From UBA964 sp031382085 (GTDB taxonomy: Bacteria; Pseudomonadota; Gammaproteobacteria; Steroidobacterales; Steroidobacteraceae): a stretch of DNA of 64,000 bases. The stretch covers positions 27,415 through 91,414 of the forward strand of contig JANMYM010000028.1 of assembly GCA_031382085.1 (NCBI GenBank), written 5' to 3'. The notes below the pieces were generated by a model that worked only from the letters and a program-made list of their open reading frames with translations, had not been told where the DNA came from and did not search any database. Within the stretch, counting starts at the first letter, position 1, and every line of letters begins with the position of its first letter. Positions 8,501-17,617 of the stretch are shown here, in pieces. A program made the position numbers and the translations under genes.

Positions 8501-10242
8501 GCATTGAATTGCAAGCGATGCAGCTGCGCATAGAGTCCATTGCGTGCTAACAGATCGGCGTGCGTGCCCTGCTCGACCAGCCGCCCATCATCCAGCACGA
8601 CGATCATGTCGGCTGATTCGATGGTCGACAGACGGTGCGCAATGACCAGGGTGGTGCGATTGCGACGCAGCGCGTCCAGCTGCGCCTGGATGCGCCGCTC
8701 GGACTCGGTGTCGAGTGCCGAGGTCGCTTCATCAAGGATCAGGATCGGCGCATCCTTGAGCAGAGCGCGCGCAATCGCGATGCGCTGGCGTTGGCCGCCC
8801 GACAGCTGCGCGCCGCGTTCACCGGCGATGGTGTCGAGGCCCTGCGGCAAATCACGCGCGAATTCCATCACATGCGCCATTTCAGCCGCCGATTCAATCG
8901 CCTGCGCGCCGGCATCCGCGGTGCCGAAGGCAATGTTGTTGCGCAGCGTATCGTCCAGCAACATGACATCCTGGCTGACAAAGCTGACATTGCGTCGCAG
9001 ATCGACGCGGCGATACTCTCGCACCGAAACGCCATCGACACGGACCTCGCCGCCGTCCGGGTCATAAAAACGCGGCAGCAAGCTGACAAGCGTGGATTTT
9101 CCGCCGCCCGACCGGCCGACAATGGCGCAGGTCCGCCCCGCCGGCACCGAGAAGCAAATGTTACGCAACACCACTTCCTTGTCACTGCGGTAGCGGAAGC
9201 TGACATCGAAGAACTCCAGATCGCCGCGCGCCCGCGTCAACGCCCGCGTGCCGCCCTCGTCTTCGATCGGTGTGTCCAGTACCTGGAAAATACTCGCCGC
9301 GGCGGCGATTCCCTGCTGCAGTGGTCCCAGTACATTGACCAGGCGCCGCAGTGGCGCGGTCAGCATCGACACCGCCACCAGGAAGCCGAGAAAAATATCC
9401 ACGGTCATGCTGTGATCCAGAGTCTGGCGGATCGCGAGAAACAACACGCCCGCCAGGCCAAACGCGGCAACCTGCTGCACCACCGGATTGGACAGCGACT
9501 TGACGCCGACCAGCCGCATGTTGCTATGCCGATTGTGCTCGACCACTTTTTCGAAAGCTGCCTGCTGCTGGGCCTCAGCGCCGAACACCTTGATGACGCG
9601 CTGCGCGTCCAGCGTCTCCTTCGCGACGCGAGTGACATCGCCCATCGAATTCTGGATGCGCGTGCTGTAACGACTGAAAAGTTTGTTGATGCGTCCGATC
9701 AGCAGCGACACCACCGGCGCCAGCAACATGACGAAGGCCGCAAGCCGCCAGTTGTACCAGAACAGCATGCCGATGAGACCGGCGATGGTCAGCGAATCGC
9801 GGATGATGATCGTGATGGAATTGGTGCTGGCCTCGGCGACCAGCTCAGTGTTGTACGTCAGGCGCGACAACATCGTCCCGGTGGAGGATTCGTCGTAATA
9901 GCTGACCGGCAGCCGCAGGTAGCGCGCGTACAGTTCTTCGCGCAGTTTCATCACAACCAGGCGGCCAACCGCACCCGGAAAAAAGTTCGATGCGTAGTCG
10001 CCGATGCCACGCAGCAGGAACAGCGCCACAGCCCCCAGCGGCACGGTCCATAGCATGTTGGCGTCAGGCTGGACAAAGGTACCGCGGACAAAGTAGGTCA
10101 CAAAGTAGCTGAGCGCCGCGTCGGTCGCCGCAAATAACGTCATTCCGGCGACGCCGATCAGGAAGGTACCGAGGTGCGGGCGTACGTACCCAAGCAGTCG
10201 CCGGTACACGGCACGCGGATCGCTAACAGTCTGGTCGCTCAA
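8497..10242 (-). CDS. msbA: Lipid A export ABC transporter MsbA
   Basis: Homodimeric half-transporter that flips lipid A-core across the inner membrane. 581 residues, as in E. coli (582). The transmembrane domain of about six helices spans residues ~25-325, followed by an ATPase domain with Walker A GRSGGGKST (376-384), signature LSGGQRQRIAIARALL (from 480), Walker B ILILDEATSALD (~500-511) and H-loop IAHRL. Its ATG overlaps the exbD stop. MsbA was assigned over other half-transporters because it sits directly with lpxK and kdsB. This gene is one of the longest stretches lacking CTAACA (8547 to 10223). Confidence 0.95.
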   Translation of the reverse strand: MSDQTVSDPRAVYRRLLGYVRPHLGTFLIGVAGMTLFAATDAALSYFVTYFVRGTFVQPDANMLWTVPLGAVALFLLRGIGDYASNFFPGAVGRLVVMKLREELYARYLRLPVSYYDESSTGTMLSRLTYNTELVAEASTNSITIIIRDSLTIAGLIGMLFWYNWRLAAFVMLLAPVVSLLIGRINKLFSRYSTRIQNSMGDVTRVAKETLDAQRVIKVFGAEAQQQAAFEKVVEHNRHSNMRLVGVKSLSNPVVQQVAAFGLAGVLFLAIRQTLDHSMTVDIFLGFLVAVSMLTAPLRRLVNVLGPLQQGIAAAASIFQVLDTPIEDEGGTRALTRARGDLEFFDVSFRYRSDKEVVLRNICFSVPAGRTCAIVGRSGGGKSTLVSLLPRFYDPDGGEVRVDGVSVREYRRVDLRRNVSFVSQDVMLLDDTLRNNIAFGTADAGAQAIESAAEMAHVMEFARDLPQGLDTIAGERGAQLSGGQRQRIAIARALLKDAPILILDEATSALDTESERRIQAQLDALRRNRTTLVIAHRLSTIESADMIVVLDDGRLVEQGTHADLLARNGLYAQLHRLQFNA

Positions 10243-10700
10243 GGGGAACTGGAACGCGCAGCGGGCGCTGTCCCGACGGATTCCTGGTCGACAGTTGCAA
10301 TGCGGATTTCGCGGAACCCGAGCTTGCCCAGCACATCGAGTGCGCGTACCACCGACTGGTGCGTTGCCTCGCCGTCGGCGCGCAAGGTTACACGCTGCTC
10401 TGACGCGCCCGGCGCGGTCGCAACCGACAACAGCGCCGCGCGCAAAGTCTCGGGACTCGCATTCAACAGCTCACGGCCATCCACGCTGTAAGTTCCCGAA
10501 CGACTGACTCCGACGACGATACCTGACTGACGCTCGGCGCGCGTGGCAATCGTGTCCGCGTAGGGCAAACGGATGCGCACCCGGCCTTCGTCGATAAAGG
10601 TCGACGACAACATGAAAAAAATGACCAGCATCAGCACCACATCGATCAGCGATACCAGATTGATTTCCGGATCGTCGGAACGGCGCATGCCCAGATTCAT
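10239..10700 (-). CDS. exbD: ExbD/TolR family biopolymer transport protein
   Basis: 153 residues. One N-terminal transmembrane helix (about 16-36, LVSLIDVVLMLVIFFMLSST) contains the conserved proton-path Asp in LIDVVLML; a periplasmic C-terminal domain follows. It partners the ExbB/TolQ-like protein encoded just upstream (4-bp overlap) to turn proton-motive force into mechanical work. In Pseudomonas and Xanthomonas the same exbB-exbD pair sits between comEC and msbA and its energised partner is unclear; no tonB or tolA is next to it here. The C-terminal ~20 residues are low-complexity. Confidence 0.9.
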   Translation of the reverse strand: MNLGMRRSDDPEINLVSLIDVVLMLVIFFMLSSTFIDEGRVRIRLPYADTIATRAERQSGIVVGVSRSGTYSVDGRELLNASPETLRAALLSVATAPGASEQRVTLRADGEATHQSVVRALDVLGKLGFREIRIATVDQESVGTAPAARSSSP

Positions 10701-11341
10701 CTTCGCGCACCATTGCCCGAGGCGGCGCTGTCGGCGTCGGTCGAGCGCTCAACAGCGTCGACCAGCAATATGGCTTCCTTTTCCATGTCGACCACGATGC
10801 GATCGATCCGGCGCCGCAGATATTTGTAGCCGACCAGGGCCGGTATCGCGACGCACAGACCTGCCGCGGTCGTAATCAATGCTTCGGCAATACCGCCCGA
10901 CAGCATCCGTGGATCGCCCGCACCGCCGGCGCTGATGGCATTGAACGCCTTGATGATGCCGGTCACCGTTCCTAACAAACCGAGTAGCGGCGAGATCGAC
11001 GCGATCGTGCCAAGCGCATCGAGAAAGCGCTCCAGCTCATGTACGACATGCCGGCCGGTGTCCTCCAGCCGTTCTTTCATGGCTTCACGCGACCGGTGGC
11101 GATTGGCCAGGCCGGCCGCCAGCACTCGCCCGAGTGGCGAGCTCTGTTCCAGCACCTTGAGGGAGTTGTCCGTGACCTGATTGTTTTCAACCAGCTGCCA
11201 GACCCGTCGGGTCAATGCCGGCGGCAGCACACGTCGCGCCTGCAACGTCCACAGCCGCTCCAGGAAGATGGCTGCAGCCAGAACGGAACAGAGGACGATC
11301 GGCCACATCAGCGGACCGCCAGCCCGCACGATTTCCCACAT
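10697..11341 (-). CDS. exbB: MotA/TolQ/ExbB proton channel family protein
   Basis: Inner-membrane proton channel subunit working with the ExbD-type protein encoded downstream. I use the ATG at 11341 (MWEIVRAGGPLMWPIVLCS) because homologues next to msbA begin this way; an ATG at 11377 would add 12 residues. 214 residues: helix 1 about 10-30, a cytoplasmic segment with helical charged sequence, then the hydrophobic pair ISPLLGLLGTVTGIIKAF and GGIAEALITTAAGLCVAIPALVGY, which hold the conserved Thr/Gly residues of the MotA_ExbB domain. Overlaps exbD by 4 bp. Confidence 0.9.
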   Translation of the reverse strand: MWEIVRAGGPLMWPIVLCSVLAAAIFLERLWTLQARRVLPPALTRRVWQLVENNQVTDNSLKVLEQSSPLGRVLAAGLANRHRSREAMKERLEDTGRHVVHELERFLDALGTIASISPLLGLLGTVTGIIKAFNAISAGGAGDPRMLSGGIAEALITTAAGLCVAIPALVGYKYLRRRIDRIVVDMEKEAILLVDAVERSTDADSAASGNGARR

Positions 11342-11416
11342 CTGAATTACACCCGCAATTGGAGCCGCGCGCATCATACCGGAGCCGCTTTCGGTGCGCG
11401 ACGATCCCGGCGAGAA

Positions 11417-13822
11417 TCACCGGCCAGACTCCGCGCCCGGGCGCCGCCAGGGCCACTTCCAGGAGTCCTCACGCAGCGAGCTCCACGTGGCCCGACGGCC
11501 CTCGAACACCGCGAGGCGTATCGCACCGTGATCCCTGGTCTGCCAGACGTGAGCGGCTGGCGGCGTCTTCAAACCATTGGCACGGCCTGCCGCGACGACC
11601 CACTGCGGCTGCAGCAAGCCCCACAGCGGATGATTGGGTCCCGCGCGCACGGCGCCACGGCGTAGCACGAGGACTTGTGTCGGCACCAGATCGCGCGCGA
11701 CCGACGCTCGCAATGCCTGCGTCAGCACGAGTTCATCGTCAGGGCGGGCAGTGTGCACGATCCACCAGCCCTGCCCCTCGACCAGCACGTGCAGTACGCA
11801 GGACTCGCCCGCCGGACGCAACTCAAACCGCACCGTGTCCCACTGCCACTGCCGATGGCTGCACGGGGTAAACGCCAGCGGTCCCGCATGCCAGCCTGGC
11901 GGCGCGATCAATTCGCGCACCGGCATGGCTTTTGTTAGCTGCGCAATGCCCGCGCCTCGATCCGGGGTGGCGCGGCCGAGGACCAGCATGTCGACGGCGC
12001 GAACGCCCAGGGCGCGCAATGCCGGTACCAGTTTCTGTGTGGTGGCCGAACCTCGGCTGTGCCAGCTTTCACCGGTATCGACCACCACCGCGTGCCCGCG
12101 GCTGCGTACTATGATGGCGAGTCCGTTGCCGGACTCCAATGCCAGCAGCTGCGCCACCGGGCGATCACGAGCCGCCTGTGCAGCACCAGCGGCTGACCCT
12201 GCTGTGCACAGCGCCAGCGCCAGCGCTCTTGTTTGCCACGGCCACAGCGGCAGCAGGCAGCAAGCCAACAGCAGCAGGCCGAGGGCGGGCCAGCCCCCTT
12301 CTGGCAGATGCCACAGCGCCCAGGAACTTGCGGCCGCAGCATCCAGGCCGGTTGCTAACAATTCATGCGCAGCCGTGAAGATACCTAACGACCAGGAACC
12401 CGCGGCCGGCCAGGCCCAGAGCAGCAGGGAACCGCACAACGCCAGCGGCACCAGCAGGAAGGTGAACACCGGGATGGCCAGAAGATTGACCCAAAGGCCT
12501 GCAATTGGCACCGAACCGAAAATCATCGCGGTAAGCGGCGCCAGCGCCCAGGTAACCGCCCACTGGCTGCGGACATAGTCGCCGAACCACTGCAGCGGTC
12601 GGCGCATGGCACCTGATGCCGTCGGAAATTGCCACAGCAGCACAGCCATGGCGCTGAATGACAACCAAAAACCCGCTGACAATGGCGCAAACGGATCGAC
12701 AATCAGGACGGCTAACAAGGCCAGTGCCAGGGTTTGCAGCGCGCCGACGTGGCGCGCGCCGCCGCGCGCCAGGCGCCAGACGCACAGCATCAGCAGCGTG
12801 CGCTGGGTGGGAACTGAAAATCCCGCGAACAGCGCATACCCATACGCACTGATCAGTGACACGGTCGCCGCAAAATGATCGCGCGCAATGCGACCACCAC
12901 AACGCGCCAGTAGCTGCCAGCAGACTGCCGCCAGGAAATACAACATGGCAGCCAGTCCAGTGACATGCGACCCGGAGATCGCAATCAGGTGCGTCGTGCC
13001 GGTGGCATTGAACACCTGCCAGTCATTGGCACTGAAGCCGTCGGTAATTCCCGCCGCGAGCGCCAGGAACAAGGCATCGGCGTCGCGATCAGAACCCTCG
13101 GCCGACACCCATTGCGCAAGCCGCTGGCGCGCACCTGCCAGCCACGCGCCCTGCGCGCGGGCCAAGCGCTGATTGAGCGATGACGCGCGGACGGTGGCCA
13201 GCGCGGTGATGCCGGCGGCGTAATACATCCGTTCCATGTCCACCGTGCCCGGATTCAACTGTGCCCGCGGTTCGCGCAGCGACAGCACCAGTTGCCAACG
13301 TTCGCCCGGCCACGGTGCTAACAAAATGGAGTCGCTGCCGCTGATGCGGACCCGGCGCACGGGTTCGTTCGGCCGCAGGGAATTCAGTACCCGCAGATCG
13401 GCATCCGCGTGCCACCCGGTACTGCTGCGGCTCACCAGGCCTGGAAATTGCACAGCGGCGAGCACCCGCTCGCCACGCCTGGCATCGTCCCAGTCGGTGG
13501 TCTGATGATTCTGCAGCGCGCCGCAGATCCACAGAGCCCCCAGGCCGACAGCGCTGCCGACTGGCGAGCGTCGCCACATACCGATCAGCACGCCCAGCAG
13601 CGCGCACGGCAGCAACATCAACACCGATGCGCCCGCGGCAACTGCCAGCACCACCGCCATGCCGCTCGCTGCGAAACCTGCGATCGACAGCGGGGTCAGG
13701 AGCGATGTGGTCGCCCGGCCCAGAGAGAGCTGGCTTAAGGCGCCGGGCTCACCGACAATGACACCATCATGCTGAAACCCCTGATGCGGCGACTGGCGAG
13801 TCGCGTGCATGACATGCGTCAT
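11417..13822 (-). CDS. comEC: ComEC/Rec2 family DNA uptake channel protein with degenerate metallo-beta-lactamase domain
   Basis: Inner-membrane channel for single-stranded DNA during natural transformation. As drawn, 801 residues: N-terminal helices and DUF4131 region (~45-230), Competence domain (~245-520) with FNATGTTHLIAISGSHVTGL, then a C-terminal beta-lactamase-like domain from ~559. The latter keeps VVVDTGES, but the ligand motifs are replaced: LGRATPDRGAG (~617-627) where families have S-H-x-x-x-D-H-x-G-G, HTARPDDE where a G-D is expected, and RRGAV where H-H-G-S is expected. The true start is uncertain: 13822 overlaps the divergent DUF2062 gene by 54 bp, and an ATG at 13660 would avoid this but lose a hydrophobic segment. 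Confidence 0.88.
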   Translation of the reverse strand: MTHVMHATRQSPHQGFQHDGVIVGEPGALSQLSLGRATTSLLTPLSIAGFAASGMAVVLAVAAGASVLMLLPCALLGVLIGMWRRSPVGSAVGLGALWICGALQNHQTTDWDDARRGERVLAAVQFPGLVSRSSTGWHADADLRVLNSLRPNEPVRRVRISGSDSILLAPWPGERWQLVLSLREPRAQLNPGTVDMERMYYAAGITALATVRASSLNQRLARAQGAWLAGARQRLAQWVSAEGSDRDADALFLALAAGITDGFSANDWQVFNATGTTHLIAISGSHVTGLAAMLYFLAAVCWQLLARCGGRIARDHFAATVSLISAYGYALFAGFSVPTQRTLLMLCVWRLARGGARHVGALQTLALALLAVLIVDPFAPLSAGFWLSFSAMAVLLWQFPTASGAMRRPLQWFGDYVRSQWAVTWALAPLTAMIFGSVPIAGLWVNLLAIPVFTFLLVPLALCGSLLLWAWPAAGSWSLGIFTAAHELLATGLDAAAASSWALWHLPEGGWPALGLLLLACCLLPLWPWQTRALALALCTAGSAAGAAQAARDRPVAQLLALESGNGLAIIVRSRGHAVVVDTGESWHSRGSATTQKLVPALRALGVRAVDMLVLGRATPDRGAGIAQLTKAMPVRELIAPPGWHAGPLAFTPCSHRQWQWDTVRFELRPAGESCVLHVLVEGQGWWIVHTARPDDELVLTQALRASVARDLVPTQVLVLRRGAVRAGPNHPLWGLLQPQWVVAAGRANGLKTPPAAHVWQTRDHGAIRLAVFEGRRATWSSLREDSWKWPWRRPGAESGR

Positions 13823-14311
13823 CGCTGGTACATCCGCCCGTTCGGGGACCGCTTGTTAGATCCGAAGCTCTGGTCGTTCCAGCGTCGCACGGTGGCGCGC
13901 GGCCTGGGCGCAGGCGCTGCGATCTGTTTCATACCGCTGCCTATCCACATTCCGGTGGCCATCGCCGTAGCGGTCATGTCGCGCATCAATCTGCCGGCCA
14001 CGATGCTCGCGATATTCGCCGTCAATCCCTTCACGCTGGTGCCGGTGTATTACCTCGCCTATCGCGTCGGCGCCTTCGCCACCGGTTTTACGCCCCATAA
14101 GTTTCGGTTCAATATGAGCTGGAACTGGCTGGAGCATGGTCTGGGTCCTATATGGAAGCCCTTCCTGGTCGGCTGCCTGATTTGCGCACTGATTGCAGGA
14201 CTGACCACATGGCTTAGCGTTGAGGTGCTGTGGCGTTGGCGCGTGCAACAACAATATCGTGGCCGCGCCGCGGCACAGCTACTCAAATCCGGCACGTCCG
14301 GCCAGAATTAG
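13769..14311 (+). CDS. DUF2062 family membrane protein
   Basis: 180-residue integral membrane protein with the DUF2062 pattern: W-S-F-Q-R-R-T-V-A-R-G-L-G-A-G-A-A-I-C-F then IPLPIHIPVAIAVAVMSRINLPAT, NPFTLVPVYYLAYRVGA and a C-terminal helix (~140-160). Members of the family are common in Gram-negative bacteria; the function is unknown. The arrangement comEC (divergent) - DUF2062 - lolD (convergent) is seen in Pseudomonas/Xanthomonas-like genomes. The start ATG has no clear Shine-Dalgarno sequence. The 3' end overlaps lolD by 4 bp, tail to tail. Confidence 0.85.
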   Translation: MLKPLMRRLASRVHDMRHRWYIRPFGDRLLDPKLWSFQRRTVARGLGAGAAICFIPLPIHIPVAIAVAVMSRINLPATMLAIFAVNPFTLVPVYYLAYRVGAFATGFTPHKFRFNMSWNWLEHGLGPIWKPFLVGCLICALIAGLTTWLSVEVLWRWRVQQQYRGRAAAQLLKSGTSGQN

Positions 14312-14994
14312 CCGATCAGGCGGCCACGCTCCAGGCGCAGTATCCGATCCATGCGCGCCGCGCGCGTCATATCATGGGTCACGACCACCAGCGCCGTGCC
14401 GGCCTCGCGGTTCAGATCTAACAACAATTGAAACACGGCATCGGCATTGACGCCATCGAGATTGCCGGTCGGCTCATCCGCGAGTACGATGCGCGGCCGC
14501 GTCACCAGCGCCCGCGCCACCGCGGCCCTTTGGCGCTCGCCGCCCGACAACTCTGACGGCCGGTGACCCAGCCGTTCCGCCAAGCCGACCTGCGAGAGCA
14601 TCGCCGTGGCTGCGGCCTGCGCCTCGCCGGCCGGCGCGCGCCGCACCAGCAGTGGCATCGCGACATTTTCCAGCGCGGAAAACTCCGGCAGCAGGTGATG
14701 GAACTGATACACAAAGCCCAGTGCGCGATTGCGCAGCGCGCCGCGCTGCGATTCAGTCAGGGTCGCGACATCCTGGCCATCGATCAGCACCTGGCCGGCA
14801 CTCGGCGTGTCCAGGCCGCCTAACAATTGCAGCAGCGTGGACTTGCCGGAACCGGATGCGCCGACCACCGCAACGCGCTCGCCCGCCATGATCTCAAGGT
14901 TGACATCCTGCAGCACGGTAAGCTCGCTGCTGCCCTGCCGGAAGCTGCGCCGCAGCGCCCGCGCCTCCAGTAAAGTCTCTATCGCCTCAGTCAT
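14308..14994 (-). CDS. lolD: Lipoprotein-releasing ABC transporter ATP-binding protein LolD
   Basis: ATPase of LolCDE, which extracts outer-membrane lipoproteins from the inner membrane and hands them to LolA. 228 residues: Walker A GASGSGKST (45-53), Q-loop F-H-H-L-L-P-E-F typical of LolD/MacB-type ATPases, signature LSGGERQRAAVARAL (~148), Walker B VLADEPTGNLD and H-loop THD. It overlaps the lolE stop by 8 bp. The order here is lolC-lolE-lolD, unlike E. coli lolC-lolD-lolE. Confidence 0.95.
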   Translation of the reverse strand: MTEAIETLLEARALRRSFRQGSSELTVLQDVNLEIMAGERVAVVGASGSGKSTLLQLLGGLDTPSAGQVLIDGQDVATLTESQRGALRNRALGFVYQFHHLLPEFSALENVAMPLLVRRAPAGEAQAAATAMLSQVGLAERLGHRPSELSGGERQRAAVARALVTRPRIVLADEPTGNLDGVNADAVFQLLLDLNREAGTALVVVTHDMTRAARMDRILRLERGRLIG

Positions 14995-16261
14995 GCCGCA
15001 AAACCTCCGCCGGCACGGTGCGCGCCGCTTTCCAGGCCGGATACAACGTAGCGACCGTGCACAGTGCGAGTGCCGCGCCGCAGACCCTCGCTACGTCGGG
15101 CCACTGGACGTCCGCCGGCAGGTCGCTCATCAAATAGACCTGCGCATCCAGCAATGGCGCGCCGTTGAGGCGCCCGAGCCAGCGAACGATGGTTTCGGTA
15201 TTCCACGCACCAAGAATGCCTAACAACGCGCCACCTGCGATTCCGAAGCCACCGATCAGCGCGCCCGACATGACAAAGCTCAGCAGCACATTGCCGGGCC
15301 CGGCACCGAGTGTGCGCAGGATGGCGATGTCACCCTGCTTGTCGCGCACGATCATCACCAGGCTCGCGACCAGATTGAAGGCCGCGACCGCCACGATCAG
15401 CAACAGGATGACGAACAGCATGGATTTTGTCAGCTGGATCGAGCGGAAAAAATTCGCATGACTTTGCGTCCAATCCGAGACGATCAGCGTGCCACCATCC
15501 CGATCGACCATGCGGCGCGCGAGCGTGCGGACCAATGCGGGGGCGCGCTCGGGATCATGCAGGCTGAGGCGGACCCCGGTTACAGCGTCGCCCATTTGAA
15601 AAAAAAGCGCCACGTCGTGCATCTCCGCCAGCGCCAGGCCGCGATCATATTCGAACATGCCGGACGCAAAAGTGCCCGCCACAACAAAGCGGCGCATGCG
15701 CGGCGCGAGACCGGCCGGCGTCGCGGTCGCCTGCGGCGCGATTGCAATCACGCTGTCCCCCGCCTTGACCGCCAACTCGCGGGCCAGCTGCGCGCCGAGG
15801 TAGAGCCGGTAGGCGCCGTTGGCGAGCGCTGCGCCAGCCGCGGAGCCGCTCTGCAGGCGCGGTGCGGCTAACAAACTGTCAGCGCCACGGGCCAGCTCGT
15901 CCGCAACGCGAACGCCACGCAGGTTCAGAGCCAGAGTCCGGCCTCCGGCGCTCAGCATGGCCTGCTGCTCGACAAACGGCGCGGCCAACTGCACGTCCTT
16001 ATCAGCCAGCGCCAGCGCCTGCAGCACTTGCCAGGTGCCGAGCAGCCGCTCCTCACCCCTCACCGTCGCATGCGCGGTAACAGCTAACAGACGTTGCCGT
16101 AGCTCGCGCTCGAAACCATTGAGCACTGACAGGACGATGATCAACACCGCAACGCCGAGCACCAGCCCGACGATGGAAACCCCGGCCACGAACGACAAAA
16201 AGCCATGGCGGCGGGTGATGCCAAGATAGCGCAGCGCCAGCATCGATTCATAGCGGGCCAT
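14987..16261 (-). CDS. lolE: LolC/LolE family lipoprotein-releasing system permease (LolE-like)
   Basis: 424 residues with MacB-type topology: an N-terminal helix (about 27-50, FVAGVSIVGLVLGVAVLIIVLSVLNGFE), a large periplasmic domain (~50-275) and three C-terminal helices (about 280, 325 and 380). VLSVLNGFERELRQRLL just after helix 1 is the family signature. Two paralogous permeases lie side by side; this second one is called LolE by position and N-terminal sequence, but which is LolC and which LolE cannot be settled by eye. It begins at an ATG overlapping the lolC TGA by one base. Confidence 0.88.
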   Translation of the reverse strand: MARYESMLALRYLGITRRHGFLSFVAGVSIVGLVLGVAVLIIVLSVLNGFERELRQRLLAVTAHATVRGEERLLGTWQVLQALALADKDVQLAAPFVEQQAMLSAGGRTLALNLRGVRVADELARGADSLLAAPRLQSGSAAGAALANGAYRLYLGAQLARELAVKAGDSVIAIAPQATATPAGLAPRMRRFVVAGTFASGMFEYDRGLALAEMHDVALFFQMGDAVTGVRLSLHDPERAPALVRTLARRMVDRDGGTLIVSDWTQSHANFFRSIQLTKSMLFVILLLIVAVAAFNLVASLVMIVRDKQGDIAILRTLGAGPGNVLLSFVMSGALIGGFGIAGGALLGILGAWNTETIVRWLGRLNGAPLLDAQVYLMSDLPADVQWPDVARVCGAALALCTVATLYPAWKAARTVPAEVLRHD

Positions 16262-17514
16262 CAGAGCCGCTCGTAGCGCAATGCGTCAGCAGGCGCGACC
16301 CAGGCGGCGCGCCGCGAGGGCCACCAGGCCGCCAACAACGACAACACCAGAGCTAACAGCGCCACCAGTACGATCTGCGGTGGGCGTATTTCCGAAGGCA
16401 GCTGCGTAACGTAGTAGACGCTGGAATCCAGAAATTCAAAGTGGAACCAGCGCTCGAGATTGCCGGCGATCACCGCGACGTTGCCCGCGACCAGTACCCC
16501 GGTGAGCACGCCGAGCAGCACGCCGGCCCAGCCAATCACCAGTCCCTGGATCAGGAAAATCTTTTGCACCGTAGTCGCTGTGGCACCCATGGTACGCAGT
16601 ATCGCAATATCGGTGCGCTTGTCATTGACGACCATCACCAGCATCGACACCAGGTTGAACGCGGCGATCGCGACGATCAGCAGCAGGATCAATCCCATCA
16701 TGGTCTTCTCGATGCGAATGGCGCGGAAATAATTCGCATGATCCTGGGTCCAGTCACGCAATTCGAACCCCGGAGGCACCAGCGCACTCAGTGCGGCGGC
16801 ACGCTGCGGTGCTTTCAGCACGTCGTCAAATCGCAACCGCAGACCGGCGCTGCGGGCATCGCCACCGCTCAGTGCGCGTGCGGCGTCGAGATTCGTGTAA
16901 GCAAACACGGCATCGCTTTCCTGGGCGCCGGCTTCAAAAAGTCCGACGACGTCGAATTGCCGCAAGCGCGGCGACGGGACGCCCGCCGCATCAACTGCGG
17001 GCACCAGAATCATGATCGAATCGCCCGGCCCTACGGCCAAGCGATCGGCCAGTAACACGCCCAGGACAATGTGATCGCCCTGGGCGAGATCCTGCAGCCG
17101 GCCAACGCGCAAAGCAGCGGACAGGTCCGAAACCGCAACTTCCTGAGCCGGGTCTATGCCCAGCAGCAGCAGTGGCTGCGACTCCGCGCCATTGACCGCG
17201 ACCGCCTCGAGCTGCACAAAAGGTGCAACCGCGGCAACACCGGCTTGCTTGCGAAATGTCGCGGCGATCGATGCAAGACCCCCGACATCGGCGCCGGCTG
17301 ACAGGGGTTGCAGCCGCGCGTGCGCACTCAAGGCGACCAGCCGGTCACGGATATCATTTTCAAAGCCGTTCATGACCGACAGTACGACGATCAGCGCCGC
17401 GACCCCGGATCCGACACCGATCGCTGCAATCCAGGTCAGGAAAGACACAAAGAATTTCTGCGCGCGGGAGCGCACATAACGCAGCCCGACATACAGCGAC
17501 AGAGGTTGAAACAT
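16261..17514 (-). CDS. lolC: LolC/LolE family lipoprotein-releasing system permease (LolC-like)
   Basis: 417 residues, first gene of lolC-lolE-lolD. It starts MFQPLSLYVGLRYVRSRAQKFF, matching the start of E. coli LolC (MYQPVALFIGLRYMRGRA). Helix 1 is at about 24-48, with SVMNGFENDIRDRLVALSAHARL after it, followed by the periplasmic domain and C-terminal helices (LILLLIVAIAAFNLVSMLVMVV; VLLGVLTGVLVAGNVAVI; VLVALLALVLSLLAAWWPS). LolC binds LolA and LolE binds the lipoprotein in E. coli; the same division is assumed here. The promoter must lie in the 103 bp before 17618. Confidence 0.88.
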   Translation of the reverse strand: MFQPLSLYVGLRYVRSRAQKFFVSFLTWIAAIGVGSGVAALIVVLSVMNGFENDIRDRLVALSAHARLQPLSAGADVGGLASIAATFRKQAGVAAVAPFVQLEAVAVNGAESQPLLLLGIDPAQEVAVSDLSAALRVGRLQDLAQGDHIVLGVLLADRLAVGPGDSIMILVPAVDAAGVPSPRLRQFDVVGLFEAGAQESDAVFAYTNLDAARALSGGDARSAGLRLRFDDVLKAPQRAAALSALVPPGFELRDWTQDHANYFRAIRIEKTMMGLILLLIVAIAAFNLVSMLVMVVNDKRTDIAILRTMGATATTVQKIFLIQGLVIGWAGVLLGVLTGVLVAGNVAVIAGNLERWFHFEFLDSSVYYVTQLPSEIRPPQIVLVALLALVLSLLAAWWPSRRAAWVAPADALRYERL

Positions 17515-17617
17515 CCGGCGAATTGTACTCTGGGGTTAACAATAGCGACCCGCCGCACGTTTTCCCGCCCAATCGGGGTTAACATGGCCACTCGCGCTTG
17601 AGATCAAGGCAAGACCT
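17515..17617. promoter_or_regulatory. Divergent lolC / small-protein intergenic region with direct repeat GGGGTTAACA
   Basis: 103 bp between lolC (-) and a small exported protein gene (+). The 10-mer GGGGTTAACA occurs twice in the same orientation, at 17532-17541 and 17575-17584, 43 bp apart (about four helical turns), each centred on the palindrome GTTAAC. This spacing fits two operator half-sites on one DNA face, so a regulator of one or both genes is possible. No -35/-10 is clear enough to call. Confidence 0.4.
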
